Assembly: GCA_959347315.1 (NCBI GenBank)
Contig: OY365811.1
Coordinates: 38,343,346 to 38,407,345, forward strand
Source: Bimastos eiseni
Taxonomy: Eukaryota > Annelida > Clitellata > Crassiclitellata > Lumbricidae
Length of the DNA: 64,000 nucleotides
Reading direction: 5' to 3'
Of this stretch, positions 35,671 to 47,352 are shown piece by piece. Within the stretch, counting starts at the first letter, position 1; each line of letters opens with the position of its first letter. The notes under the pieces are model-generated. The model was not told the DNA's origin. It ran no database searches and saw only the letters and a list, made by a program, of their open reading frames with translations. The position numbers and the translations under genes are program-made.

Positions 35671-37328
35671 GGACAAGGATGAAGAGGGACAAGGATGAAG
35701 AGGGACAAGGATGAAGAGGGACAAGGATGAAGAGGGACAAGGATGAAGAGGGACAAGGATGAAGAGGGACAAGGATGAAGAGGGACAAGGATGAAGAGGG
35801 ACAAGGATGAAGAGGGACAGGGATGAAGAGGGACAGGGATGAAGAGGGACAGGGATGAAGAGGGACAGGGATGAAGAGGGACAAGGATGAAGAGGGACAA
35901 GGATGAAGAGGGACAAGGATGAAGAGGGACAAGGATGAAGAGGGACAGGGATGAAGAGGGACAGGGATGAAGAGGGACAGGGATGAAGAGGGACAAGGAT
36001 GAAGAGGGACAAGGATGAAGAGGGACAAGGATGAAGAGGGACAAGGATGAAGAGGGACAAGGATGAAGAGGGACAAGGATGAAGAGGGACAGGGATGAAG
36101 AGGGACAGGGATGAAGAGGGACAGGGATGAAGAGGGACAAGGATGAAGAGGGACAAGGATGAAGAGGGACAGGGATGAAGAGGGACAAGGATGAAGAGGG
36201 ACAAGGATGAAGAGGGACAAGGATGAAGAGGGACAAGGATGAAGAGGGACAAGGATGAAGAGGGACAGGGATGAAGAGGGACAAGGATGAAGAGGGACAA
36301 GGATGAAGAGGGACAAGGATGAAGAGGGACAGGGATGAAGAGGGACAGGGATGAAGAGGGACAAGGATGAAGAGGGACAAGGATGAAGAGGGACAGGGAT
36401 GAAGAGGGACAAGGATGAAGAGGGACAAGGATGAAGAGGGACAAGGATGAAGAGGGACAAGGATGAAGAGGGACAGGGATGAAGAGGGACAGGGATGAAG
36501 AGGGACAAGGATGAAGAGGGACAAGGATGAAGAGGGACAAGGATGAAGAGGGACAGGGATGAAGAGGGACAAGGATGAAGAGGGACAAGGATGAAGAGGG
36601 ACAGGGATGAAGAGGGACAGGGATGAAGAGGGACAGGGATGAAGAGGGACAAGGATGAAGAGGGACAAGGATGAAGAGGGACAAGGATGAAGAGGGACAA
36701 GGATGAAGAGGGACAAGGATGAAGAGGGACAAGGATGAAGAGGGACAGGGATGAAGAGGGACAGGGATGAAGAGGGACAGGGATGAAGAGGGACAAGGAT
36801 GAAGAGGGACAAGGATGAAGAGGGACAGGGATGAAGAGGGACAAGGATGAAGAGGGACAAGGATGAAGAGGGACAAGGATGAAGAGGGACAAGGATGAAG
36901 AGGGACAAGGATGAAGAGGGACAGGGATGAAGAGGGACAAGGATGAAGAGGGACAAGGATGAAGAGGGACAAGGATGAAGAGGGACAGGGATGAAGAGGG
37001 ACAGGGATGAAGAGGGACAAGGATGAAGAGGGACAAGGATGAAGAGGGACAGGGATGAAGAGGGACAAGGATGAAGAGGGACAAGGATGAAGAGGGACAA
37101 GGATGAAGAGGGACAAGGATGAAGAGGGACAGGGATGAAGAGGGACAGGGATGAAGAGGGACAAGGATGAAGAGGGACAAGGATGAAGAGGGACAAGGAT
37201 GAAGAGGGACAGGGATGAAGAGGGACAAGGATGAAGAGGGACAAGGATGAAGAGGGACAAGGATGAAGAGGGACAAGGATGAAAAGGGACAGGGATGAAG
37301 AGGGACAAGGATGAAGAGGGACAAGGAT
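35671..37328. repeat. 16-bp minisatellite, 104 copies, with internal 656-bp duplication
   Basis: The unit is GAAGAGGGACAAGGAT, with a single common variant (ACAGGG in place of ACAAGG) and one 'gaaaag' copy near 37283. The first unit is incomplete (35671-35680), then units run every 16 bp to 37328. Written as A or G by the variant base, units 16-58 (35905-36592) have the same order as units 57-99 (36577-37248), showing a tandem duplication of 41 units. Since 16 is not a multiple of three, the minus strand reads a 16-residue period (PLHPCPSSSLSLFILV) in all three frames for up to 609 codons, with no coding evidence at either edge. Confidence 0.95.
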
Positions 37329-38440
37329 GAGGCCAAATGGCCTTTTGGCGGCAGTATGCCAACTGAAATTTGTCGCCTGTGATCACCACGAATCGCGCAC
37401 GACCAGTGCCGATTGGTGTGGTGATCCCACAAACTATGCCTCCCGTAGCATTCAGGCCAAGACGCAGAAGAAATACTCTATTTTTGCGATTAATAATCCA
37501 TCGTTGTTTTGAATCGGTTCAACCAGACTGGTATTTTTCACTATGCGATGCCAAATTATCATTCGTAAAACTAAGATCTTCTTAATATTATAGTAAACAT
37601 AGTCAAATTTAGGGCCCCATTCGGTCGCCTGAGGAGCAGGATGGAATATAAGGCCACAAGGATATATCTTAGAATCGTTGTCAATAAAGGCTGGATGAAC
37701 AAATCAGGTTATATTTTAACCTTAAAGCAAAAAATGCCGAAACAAAGAAAATACGCAAGAGATCACAAATGTAACCAACCTCTAATATTTGGACAAAACC
37801 CACAGCAGTCAACAATTAAGCTATCCATGCAGAGAATGGCCTCACGAAGTATGATGGAAAATCCAGAAAAAAATCCAGAAAAAGCCTTCCATCTTCCTAG
37901 CACAGACTTCTTGCTGACGCAATTTACTGTTCAGCTTCTATCAGGATAAAACGACGCGATGCTCACACAGACAGCAGACTTGCAGTAGAACAAGGTCTCG
38001 TGACCGCGTCATTATGTCATTAGGAAATGAAGTCAACATGAGACGCAACGTCATTAGTAGTACAGTGAAGTGACTCCGCAACCCAACCTTCCCCCCTCAA
38101 TAACAATTCAATGGCCCCTCTGGCCAGACACAAAGTTCCTTTGTACCTGTTCGTCATATCGTCTGCGAAACCAGGTGGATGGCTGTGGCTGGTAATATCA
38201 TCACTATCATGACAGTTTAGCACTGATGCATAATTATTGAGATTATCTCAATCGAGTCAATCACAAATGACATTGGCAGTTACAGCATCACAACATCATC
38301 CATCTAGGCATCTAGTCGACTGCTTCTGTCATACGTGTGTGTGTGTGTATGTGTGTGTGTGTGTAGGTGTGTGTGTAGGTGTGTATGTGTGTGTGCGCGC
38401 ATGTGTCTGTCCGTCCGTTTGTCCTGTTAAATGTGAAAAT
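37329..38440. other. Non-coding stretch, unresolved short frames
   Basis: Short plus-strand frames at 37327-37585 and 37641-37949 have protein-like composition but no family resemblance and no matched splice pair. (GT)n lies at 38336-38400. Confidence 0.35.
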
Positions 38441-38536
38441 TATTAGGGCACAACCGAGTAGACAATTTCCACCGAGTACCGAATCCGAGTATTTGGATGA
38501 ACTGTTTGCCGGATCCAAGTACGAACCGAATAGTAG
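38441..38536 (-). mobile_element. Truncated copy of the 33083 TIR element
   Basis: Begins ATTAGGGCACAACCGAG and matches the reverse complement of the last ~96 bases of the element at 33083-33776 with roughly five differences, ending after 'gaaccgaatagtag'. The rest of the element is missing. Confidence 0.75.
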
Positions 38537-39040
38537 TCTTTGTATATCCGTTCGTCTGCTTGTGTCCGTCTCTGTCCGAATCCGTCTGGCTTTGTCAGTA
38601 ATCATCCGAGCACGATTATTGTTCGCTAATTGTCCTCCAATGGGCAGATCACCCACCATCAACAGCACAACCCAACCCCTCCCGCCCCTACCCCATTTCC
38701 CCCTCCTCCCATAAACCGCCACGACCAGTCTTGCAACACAAAGCATCCTCTAACCATCTTCGACACCTCTATTGCATCTTGGACTGTTGTTGGCAGTGGC
38801 CTCTTTTGATGGCTGGATATAAATTCGTCTTTTGCGGCATCGCCATTAATGTCCTCAGCATCGAAGGACATAATCTCTCACCATGTACAGCAACCGAATC
38901 TGAATGGAATCCAATGAGAAGAATTCTATAGCGCCTTTACGATCAAGTCACTATCGAGCTCATCAGAGAGACCTGAAAGGCACTGTTCAGTAGTTGAATG
39001 CAAGTACACAACATACATACATACATACATACATACATAC

Positions 39041-39071
<31 letters not shown>

Positions 39072-39603
39072 TACACACACACACACACACATACATACAT
39101 ATAAAATTGGATGCATATACAGATATATTATATAAACACAACAATACACAAGCACCCACCCATCCACCCACCCACACACACGCACACACACATACAAACA
39201 CTAACACAGAACTATACAGAGTGATTACAGACTACATAGGCCTACACACACATATCCAAACATACTTACAATAAATATGCATAGATATTAATTTTTCATC
39301 AAACATTCATACATATACATTTGCAATTATATACTCAGATACTGTATAACATACGTAGATACATACATACAAGCACACACACATATATATATATATGCAC
39401 AGTATACATGGCTACAGACATACATGAAGACACGTATACAATGACACACAACACACACACACAAATGCATACACACATACATTTTATATAAAATGCATCA
39501 GTTGAAGCTTGTAAAAAAGCGTTTCCACAATCCACTAAACCGTTAGAATCAAATCTGGTGCCATATAAATGCCAAGAAGATTAAACATAGTCTATTACAC
39601 TAC
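38537..39603. other. Non-coding stretch with (ATAC)n and (CA)n
   Basis: 'tctatagcgcc' SINE-tail words at 38925-38935. (CATA)n/(CA)n at 39009-39105 and further CA-rich tracts to 39490. Cys/Val-rich minus frames over these are artefacts. Confidence 0.45.
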
Positions 39604-39825
39604 CTCGCCAATGACACGCTGAATCGACCTTCGTACAAAACCGCTTCTCCTTAGATCCCAGAAGTATTACATCAACCCCAAAACTCCCGACATTCCTAGC
39701 GACCTCAGTTGATAAAATCCACGCCACCGACATCATCGTGGCGCCAACAGAGCTTCCCGGCTCTAAAGTCATAATACGAGTGACTGATTTTACCATCGGT
39801 TTACCATCAAGAATTCCCCAGAGTC
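39604..39825 (-). CDS. Possible extra exon of the minus-strand gene (weak)
   Basis: An open minus-strand stretch is bounded by an acceptor (gtttcgttgggtctag, ending at 39826) and a weak donor (GAG then GTAGTG). It is exactly 222 bp and phase 1 to 1, so it could be inserted between the exons at 47262 and 10910 without breaking the frame. It would add about 74 residues starting LWGILDGKPMVKS. Against it: the donor is poor, the opposite strand also has an open frame, and the peptide resembles nothing I know. A decayed LINE endonuclease end is another option, because it closes with 'SVIDYV' just past the donor. Confidence 0.2.
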
Positions 39826-42060
39826 CTAGACCCAACGAAACGGCAGCCGATTAAATCGCATTATTTACTGTATGAATTTAAGTGGTTCCTAGTATCTCAC
39901 CAGAAATTCGATGCATCAACCGAACTTGAAATAACTTTTAAAAACGGTGAAAATAGTGATTGAAAGCGGCCATTGGAAATGGTTGATATCAACTACAATC
40001 TATTTATATAATTACCTAAGTCACGTGCTTTGTCCGTCACTTATACGGCGCGTGATAGGACAGAAGTTGAATATAAGTCGCGTGATTGGACATAATAATT
40101 TTACCTAAATATTTAAAGTTGACCTAGATTTTGCGGCGCAAAAGTGCGTGATTGAACAGAAGTTGACTTCAATATGGAACGCATATGTCACTGTAAACAA
40201 TTTTTATTCGCGTCTACGTAACTATATATGTAGTTATTAAAGTTAAATTCATTGTGTAATGTAAGTATATTTGCAATTATTCAAACTAAACGGAGACTTA
40301 ATGGGTAATGTGTATTGTTTTCATATTTTACTATTGACCGCTGCGAATTTGAAGTGTTTCAGTAGGTGACGCACAGTTCGTCGACCGTTTCGTTAAATTA
40401 ATGTGTAGGCCTATTTTAGCTCTGCGTCAAAGTGTCTTCACCACTACTATAGCAACGTTAAAATCAAGTATGACCCATGATTATTCACGGGTTAACCGCT
40501 AGAACGAACAGTGCCAGTTGCGATTGAATCGTGAGCTAAAATATTATCCGACCCGTGATTCTTCACGAGGTTGAGAGCTAGTAATACATAATTCGCTTGC
40601 TTAACGGTCATGTAGGCCTAATCTTATCATTGATCGTTGTCATTGATCATAATATTTACATAAAGTAATGATAATAGCAATAATAATAATTACTATTTTA
40701 TGATGTAATATTCTACATTACTAAAATACTGTTACTATTAAATATTATTACTTCTGACTATAGGCTTAGTTATTATTTCATTTTTTGCTCAAAGGTACTT
40801 CGTTCCCTGGGACTTAGAGACTATTATTTATCAATTATTATTATCATTAATAATAACAACAAGCTACAATTATTATTATTATTATTTCTTGCACTGAGGT
40901 ACTTCATTCCCCAAGGACTTATAAAGATTACTGACGTGTTAAAATCGTTGTCCGGATGTTCAGGTTTCGTCCTCTGTTATTACTATAGATATTAATAATA
41001 ATAATAAATTATTATTATTATTATTAATTTATTATTATTTTATTATTATAAATCATTTGTCAATCCAGTGAACAATTTAGCACGGTAAACGAGCGAGGGG
41101 TGCTTATAAGCCAGTAACAGTCCTATGTAACTGGTCTTAAATGTACATCCGGCAAAAGCATTCGTTCTATTCACGCCCGTCCTTGATCAAAGCCAGGCGC
41201 CGACAGTTCAAATAAATTTCCATAAATGATTCACTCAACAACAATAATATTCACACGAAACGAAACATCCATGCCACCATTATGAGGTCTTAATTTGATA
41301 TAGATCTGGAATATAAGCCATGTACACATAATTGTGTTTTTGTGTGTATGTGGGTGTGTGTGTGTCTGTGTGTGTGTAGGTGTGTCTCCTTTGACTCTGA
41401 AGTCTTTATCATGGCGCTGTGATATATATCGGAGAGGCGTATTAACATTATTTTATTCGCCCCAAAGTGCATCTCTGACTCTGAGGTGCATTTCCCGCAA
41501 AGGATGCAGTTATTCTGCGCCACTAAATCATCGCTCCTGTCAGCAGGAAACAAGGTCACTTGTCCGACAATGGCAGATCCGATGGGAACTAGAGGAGTAC
41601 TCTCGCCAACGCCCCATCCGAGTCCACGATGTAATATAACACTGTTGGGATCTGGCTTCCCCAACCGACACTTAGACGAAACGTGTGCAGCAGTATATTG
41701 GCTGAAAGCCTTCAATGGTTTGGGTATGCTAAAATTGAAAGTAATGATACAATAATATATTCGTGTATATATGTGATGTGTGTGGGTGCGTGCGTGCGCG
41801 CGTGTGTGTGCGATGCGTGTGTGTGTGTGGGCGCGTGTGTAAACGAAGAGAAGTGTCGCGAGGGAAATATTTTCTGTAATGTTAACTAGACTCATTTCAG
41901 TTCGGTAGGTGGCGCTCGTATTCTGAAGGTCGTAATAGAAACATTTTACATGCTGCCGGCTTAAATGTGGAGGTGGAAGAGGACGTAGACGAGGAAGTAG
42001 GTGTAGGAAGGAGAGGAGTTGGAGGAAGAGGTGAAGGTAGATGTGAAGAAATAGGATGAG
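39826..42060. other. Intron-like sequence with short direct repeats
   Basis: Diverged direct repeats: 'gcgtgattggacagaagttga' type at 40052-40165, 'gtgattcttcacgggtt' type at 40478 and 40553, and 'aggtacttcgttcc' at 40793 and 40897. (ATT)n tracts at 40660-41050. On the minus strand 41400-41755 is open after an acceptor-like 'tttcaattttag', with a protein-like reading (…GLGWGVGESTPLVPIGS…), but it has no clear donor and no family. (GT)n occurs at 41335-41380 and 41775-41840. Confidence 0.35.
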
Positions 42061-42115
42061 TTGCGCTTGCTAAATATCCATTATCATGATGATCATGGAT
42101 ATTTAGCAAGCGCAA
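42061..42115. repeat. Perfect 21-bp-arm hairpin
   Basis: Arms 42061-42081 and 42095-42115 are exact reverse complements (starting TTGCGCTTGCTAAATATCC), with a 13-base loop that is itself nearly palindromic (TATCATGATGATC). It is not AT-only. No terminator role is expected in this setting. It may be an inverted junction of a mobile element or a small cruciform or RNA hairpin. Confidence 0.85.
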
Positions 42116-42565
42116 CAACAACAACTATGATAGTTGTTTGAGCCTAAACAATTAACGGAATCCGAAATAAGGTTTGATCACAAACGGCTTAACTTGAAAT
42201 GGTAACACATGGATTAATTAAGTCAGGTTAACGAATCTGAGGTCATTCTTCCAGTAAACTTGATTGATTCTCCACTATTGTACAGTCACGAACACGCCGG
42301 AAGTGAACGGACGCTTTTATACGACCACTGTGTAATGGATGAAACCAGCGTACTAGAACAAGAGACAGATAGATCGACTCCATACAACCCCAGGTGTGGA
42401 GTCAAGAAGCCTAACTAAAGTGATGTCCCAACGAGATTACGAGAATAAGTCTCATTCGACAGGAAAACCCTTCAGACACATTCTCCAGTTATATGCTATC
42501 AAAAGCCTATCATTATACAAGCATATTACTAATAAGCATAATATATATATATATACATACATATT

Positions 42566-42596
<31 letters not shown>

Positions 42597-43219
42597 CATG
42601 GAAGAGGAAGAAACATAAATCTATATATATATAACTTAATTATTAGTAATATTGCCTTCTGTCATGCTGTTGCTGACACCACACAAAAAACTTTGGACAA
42701 TAACCAACCCATGGTAACACATGGTAAGATAAATTATGGGAAAGAGAGAGACAAGAAGAAAGGCAGATAGACACACTGACTGACAGTCTGACAGACAGAG
42801 AGACTGAAAGACAGACATGCTGGTATACATACAGAGAGACAAAGACAAACAAGCTGACATAAATACAAAGCAGGATGTCATATCGAACGACAGCCATAGA
42901 CAGACAAAGACAGAGTGACAGACAGACCCACAAACACACAGACAAAGCCAAATATAAATCAGAGTCCGACAATAGACAAAAGCAGTCAAAGACAAAACAA
43001 ACAATTGAATTTCTACACATACCTTTGCCACCAATTTAATTTCATCAGCCGAACGAAATGCATAACTGGACCGCCTAGAACGCTTGTAGTTTCTCCCCAA
43101 CCCATATCATTTTCAGGGGTATTTTACTCTTTAGTTTCCTTCCGCTCTTGACATCTCTGGGCATACGCACGGAGTCAAGGATCCAGGGATCGCCAATCGC
43201 AACTCACATATCAATGTTC
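42116..43219. other. Intron-like sequence with (CAGA)n tracts
   Basis: (AT)n at 42541-42600. CAGACA/AAAGACA simple repeats at 42765-42990. Cys/Leu/Ser-rich minus frames are by-products. No gene is supported. Confidence 0.45.
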
Positions 43220-43233
43220 GTTGCTATGGCAAC
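43220..43233. promoter_or_regulatory. RFX-type X-box motif GTTGCTATGGCAAC
   Basis: Full two-half-site match to the RFX consensus, inside a CpG-containing patch (43140-43400) that also holds a plus-strand frame of 96 codons without family signal. Second such site in the window after 31319. Confidence 0.3.
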
Positions 43234-43501
43234 ACAATCGTGTAGGGGATGGCGACACAGAGTGCGTCTGGTTTGCATCGGAAATGAAAGCAGAAATGGC
43301 CTGCGTCTGATTCAATCCCGTCTGGAAAGCATTGTCCGAATGGAGCAGACACCACTGCTGGAAAGTAACATGCCTCGAGGATCTATGATGTTAATGTGGC
43401 AGAGGCCACATAAGAGCATAAGAGCAATGCCTTTGTAGTGAAGATAAACGGTAATGGTAACACACTTGCTTAGGCCTACAGTGTTTAGATCGAAAAACGA
43501 T
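43234..43501. other. Patch with unresolved plus-strand frame
   Basis: The frame from 43148 to 43438 has balanced composition (…NGLRLIQSRLESIVRMEQTPLLES…) but no recognisable domain. TAGGCCTA occurs at 43471. Confidence 0.3.
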
Positions 43502-43612
43502 AATCATAAAGCAATCATAAAGGCAATTATAAAGGCAAGCATAAAAGTAACTATGAAGGTAACTATAAAGGTAAATATAAAGGTAATTATAGAGATAATT
43601 ATAAAGGTAATT
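43502..43612. repeat. 12-bp tandem repeat AAGGTAATTATA, about 9 copies
   Basis: Units such as 'aaggcaattata', 'aaagtaactatg' and 'aaggtaaatata' line up at 12-bp spacing. The frame stays open (KAIIKASIKV type on plus). Confidence 0.85.
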
Positions 43613-45204
43613 AGGCCTACTACAAACCCTAAAAGAAGCATTGGCAATTGGAAATGCACCAGTCCAGTGTTGGGGTTTGTCTCCACTTAGCAAGGGTACG
43701 TTTAATTTTTACCCCAACAGATTGCCCAAACTTATATAGGGGTCGTGGCTTACCTTAGAGATTTAAATCCCAGACTATCACGACCTGTATATGAGAAACT
43801 TAAAGGGTGTGGCACGTATACAAACGGGGAAGGGCGGTGAATGATCCCATGGTTCCCACGCCTTCAATAAAGATGAGCAGTGAAAACAAATCATCTCAGC
43901 AGACGAGACAAAAGTCCATTTTGAGCAGACTAAATCCTGGACCAAATGACATATCGAACAGTGGCACCACCCGCAACCAATCTGCCAGAGTCGGGTATCG
44001 AGGCTGACTATCAACAACAATAATTCCCTGAATGTCGCAAAGTAAACGATTTCTTTGCAATTTCGTTCACTTCTGAGAGGATAAGAAAATGAATCATTCT
44101 CCAAACCCCTTGGTACAAAGTAACAAGAATTACCTAATGCTCGGGCAATTGCTTGAACTGAGATTAACGATACTTTACTGATTAGCAGTTTTATATACCT
44201 CGCACTCCCCTCTAATCAACTTCTGCCCCATAATTTTGTACTATGAGGAAAAGAAGACAGAAACTAGTGCATTACTTACTAGTTTGCAGATTTCTGAATC
44301 TCAATATGAGATATTATTTTTGGTTACAAAAGGTACATTTTGGTATCAAATCATGAAGTAATCCCAATGAGAAATATTGCCAATGAATAAATGCATACAT
44401 CGGCCAAACTTTTCACCATTGCAAGACTGACATGTTTAGTGTAGTGTCAAAGCTCTCAGTCTGTATTGGGTAAATCTGTAATTTCAAGGGTCAGTTACTG
44501 TTCAATGCAGTAATTGATCTCACTGTTACACTTAATTATACTCTCACAAGGTCAAAGTTTACTTTTAAAATATGTTCTTGATTATTATGGGTCTGAAACA
44601 ATAGTCACTTACAAAAAGGATGCTAGTCTTGTTATGCATCGTTTAACAATGTATCACATTATTAATACTAAAAAGACTTGTGTCTAATGTAAAACTGTAA
44701 TTAGTTGTGAATTTGTGCAACTGGTAATTCCGGATGGATAACACGCTGTATCATAAGTCATAACCTCCCCGTTCCCCCCCCAAAAAAGCTCTGACTTCCC
44801 GTTACAGAAGTCCACCCTACTAACACCCACCCACCGTCCTGGATCCGATCTGTCTTGCATTGACGGTGCCCGCCAGCGTTGTACTAACCCCATTGAATGG
44901 TCGGTCGGTCACTCCCGCTTCTAAGGAAGGTGAAGATTGAGAAGTAATCGGGCAGCAACTCCCAGTACATAACCACCAGATAACTTTGGACTACAAGTTC
45001 TCCAGAGGCAGAGACCGATTTCCTGCATCGATGGTTTTCCAATCAATCATTCAATCGTTCGATCAATCAACTGAATTGGGAGACAGACGACAGCTACATA
45101 AAGAACTCCGACTGGAAAGAGTCGCTCCGGCTCCAGTTGCGACATCATCATCGAGCAAAAGATAAACACAGAGAGAAGACGGATCGCTGGACAAGTGAGA
45201 CCCC
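43613..45204. other. Intron-like sequence
   Basis: A plus-strand frame at 43807-44007 reads plausibly (…SENKSSQQTRQKSILSRLNPG…) but lacks a matched acceptor and donor. The rest is AT rich without signals. Confidence 0.35.
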
Positions 45205-45400
45205 ACAAACGACAGACAGACAGGCAGACAGACAGGCAGACAGAGAGGCAGACGGACGGACAGGCCGGAAGGTAGACAAATAGATAGACAGACAGGCAGG
45301 CAGACAGACAGGCAAGCAGACAGACAGACGGACGGACGAACTGATTAGCAGTTTTAAGTGGGTGGACGGACAGACAAACAGACAGACAGACAGCCTAATG
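45205..45400. repeat. (CAGA)n/(CAGG)n microsatellite cluster
   Basis: CAGACAGG/CAGACGGA tetramers, interrupted at 45340-45365. Diverged copies continue to about 45720. Confidence 0.85.
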
Positions 45401-46544
45401 GGACACCAGTCGTATGAAAATCCCAACCTAGCAGAATGCTAGCAGACATCCAAACACAGACAGGCATAGGCATAAACAGACTGGCAGGAAGGCAGAGGTA
45501 TAGGCTGACAAGTGGGCCGAAGCAGGCAGACTCAATCATGCGAACGACACACGGACAGATGGCAAATACCAGCAGTCTATGAATGGTAAGTGTGTCTGTT
45601 GGTCTGTCTATGAAACAATCAGCAGGGAACAGAAGGTGAGAGGCAGAACGACCGACGTACAGACTGACAGGTCCACCGACACATAGGCAGACTAACAGCC
45701 ACAAAGACAGGCGACAGACATGATACCACATTTGATACGTCAATCCATCACCAGATGTCATCGCATACAGCCCGGCGAAGAGTAGAATCTGGTCCCCGAT
45801 AGACCAAGATTGTTTTATTGTTTCAAACGTGATATGCTTCCCAAGGTCGGTAAAATGAATTTAATATGAGAAATCGGTTATAATGTCAAGAGGAGTCAGT
45901 GTTTGTGGATGAGAGAATGATATCTCCAGGGTTTGGGAACCTAACGGTTTAGGTGGGCAGGCTCCAAGGTCAGAGGGTAGCAGTCCTAGATTGCAACAAC
46001 AAGATGCCTTTAAAGTAACTATTACGATTACAAGTCATGGTATAAACGGATGGTTTTATAAGTTATTACAGGAGTCGAATTTAACTGTGTACCAACCGTG
46101 CATGGTTCCATATGTCGTACTGCGCATTTTACCAATGCCAACTAGATAAATGGCTGATACGATCTTTGGGAGGGCAGCAGGAATCAACCTTACCTGACGG
46201 AGTGTTGCCATTCACCTTAGCCACTCCTTCCCTTTGCTGATGTTGATCTTATTGGTATATTTATTGCAATAGAATAAACCTAGAGGGCGCATAAAACAAT
46301 TGTGTGCTCGGCAGAGTGCAGTTGTCATTATTACAATTATTGGTATTGTTTTATTTTATCATTGTAGTCATCACTAACATCATCAGTACAATCATCAAGA
46401 GACCATCATTGTCTTTTTTTATATGAATAATCGAGTATTCATGACGACACAAAATCGCAAGCACAACAGTCCAGCTAATCTGCCTGAGTGCTTGATTTGG
46501 ACAACAACTCTATTATGTTTCTTGATTCATTCAATACATCACAG
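45401..46544. other. Intron-like sequence
   Basis: Diverged CAGA-type words to 45720, then unique sequence. No exon was supported. Confidence 0.4.
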
Positions 46545-46840
46545 AGGTGAGATGTGGAGAGGGGGTTCAAATCACCGCCAGGGCACAAATTTCGTTAAAG
46601 ATTTCTGTCGAAGCTGTTGCCCCACCCTAGCCAACTCCTGGGTTATGATGAGCATATTGACCCATTGGCATCTAGATAGGAACATCTAGATGTTCATGAC
46701 TGAAGGCATATTGTCCGGGGGGAGGGTGGGTATGGGGGTGTGTGAGGCGGGGAGGACAGACGACGAGAGGGAAGACCAGCCAACAGCCCTCATACGCTGA
46801 GGCCAAGTAAAAGAAGTTGCTGAGGCTTCAAACCCCACTT
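46545..46840 (+). repeat. tRNA-headed SINE, family A, with inserted sequence
   Basis: 'gggttcaaatcaccgccagg' (box B and following) near 46564, and the body words 'gagggaagaccagccaacag' and 'cctcatacgctgaggccaag' near 46768-46805, match family A in order. The middle part is longer than in the other copies. Confidence 0.5.
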
Positions 46841-47261
46841 CATACCCATGGATTTAAACCTCAGGGCTGACTTAAAGTAATGCTTTTCTTCACTACTTAT
46901 TACAATGGACCAGGGTAATGTGCCAGATAACAAAACAGACCGCGGCTCTTGTAATTTCTCATTCAATTTTAAGCAATTTTTATTTTTAACTTTTAAGCAA
47001 AATTTTAGCATGAGAATTGATTGATGTTCAGTTCAAGTAACATCATAATCTGATGTCAAAATCGAGTCATTTTAGGTCTGTCAGAGTATCATGTTCATGT
47101 CTGGCACCTTTGTGACTTGCGAGGACACTTCTCAGATGGCATTATATTACATTAAATTATGTCAATTTAAGCACCTAAGTTGTAAGGGCAACAATTAAAT
47201 TAAATTGGAAACAGAAGTTGTAGGACTAGATTAGAATTGAGGAAATGAATTTCTCCTTTAC
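46841..47261. other. Intron sequence
   Basis: AT-rich unique sequence between the SINE and the exon. The intron after the exon (minus strand) starts with GTAAAG at 47261-47256. Confidence 0.4.
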
Positions 47262-47352
47262 CTCTTTGCACTGAAAAATTCGACACAGCGGACGAATGCT
47301 GTCCACAGTCTTTGCTGATTTCCCATTTCTCATTGTCTGTCTGATCTGAAAC
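47262..47352 (-). CDS. Internal exon, putative smoothelin-like protein (second seen)
   Basis: This 91-bp exon has an acceptor ending CAG (ttgtgacag, next to 47353) and a donor AGAG|GTAAAG (47261). It encodes VSDQTDNEKWEISKD followed by a Cys/Gly/Ser stretch ending in SVQR plus one base (30 codons and 1 nt). It starts in phase 0, matching the phase-0 end of the exon at 50409, and ends in phase 1, matching the first two bases of the exon at 10910. The chance of three unrelated pieces agreeing in this way is low. Only one of the three frames is fully open. There are no known motifs of its own. The intron on its 3' side would be about 35.8 kb unless exons are missed (see 39604). Confidence 0.5.

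Noticed and set aside
35603..37432. Minus-strand open frames of 525-609 codons with a 16-residue repeat
   Set aside because: All three frames are open because the 16-bp unit lacks stop codons in its complement. The edges have no start context, splice sites or non-repeat coding sequence of note.
41400..41755. Minus-strand exon after an acceptor-like site
   Set aside because: No convincing donor and phase 2 start, which does not match the neighbouring exons. No family resemblance.
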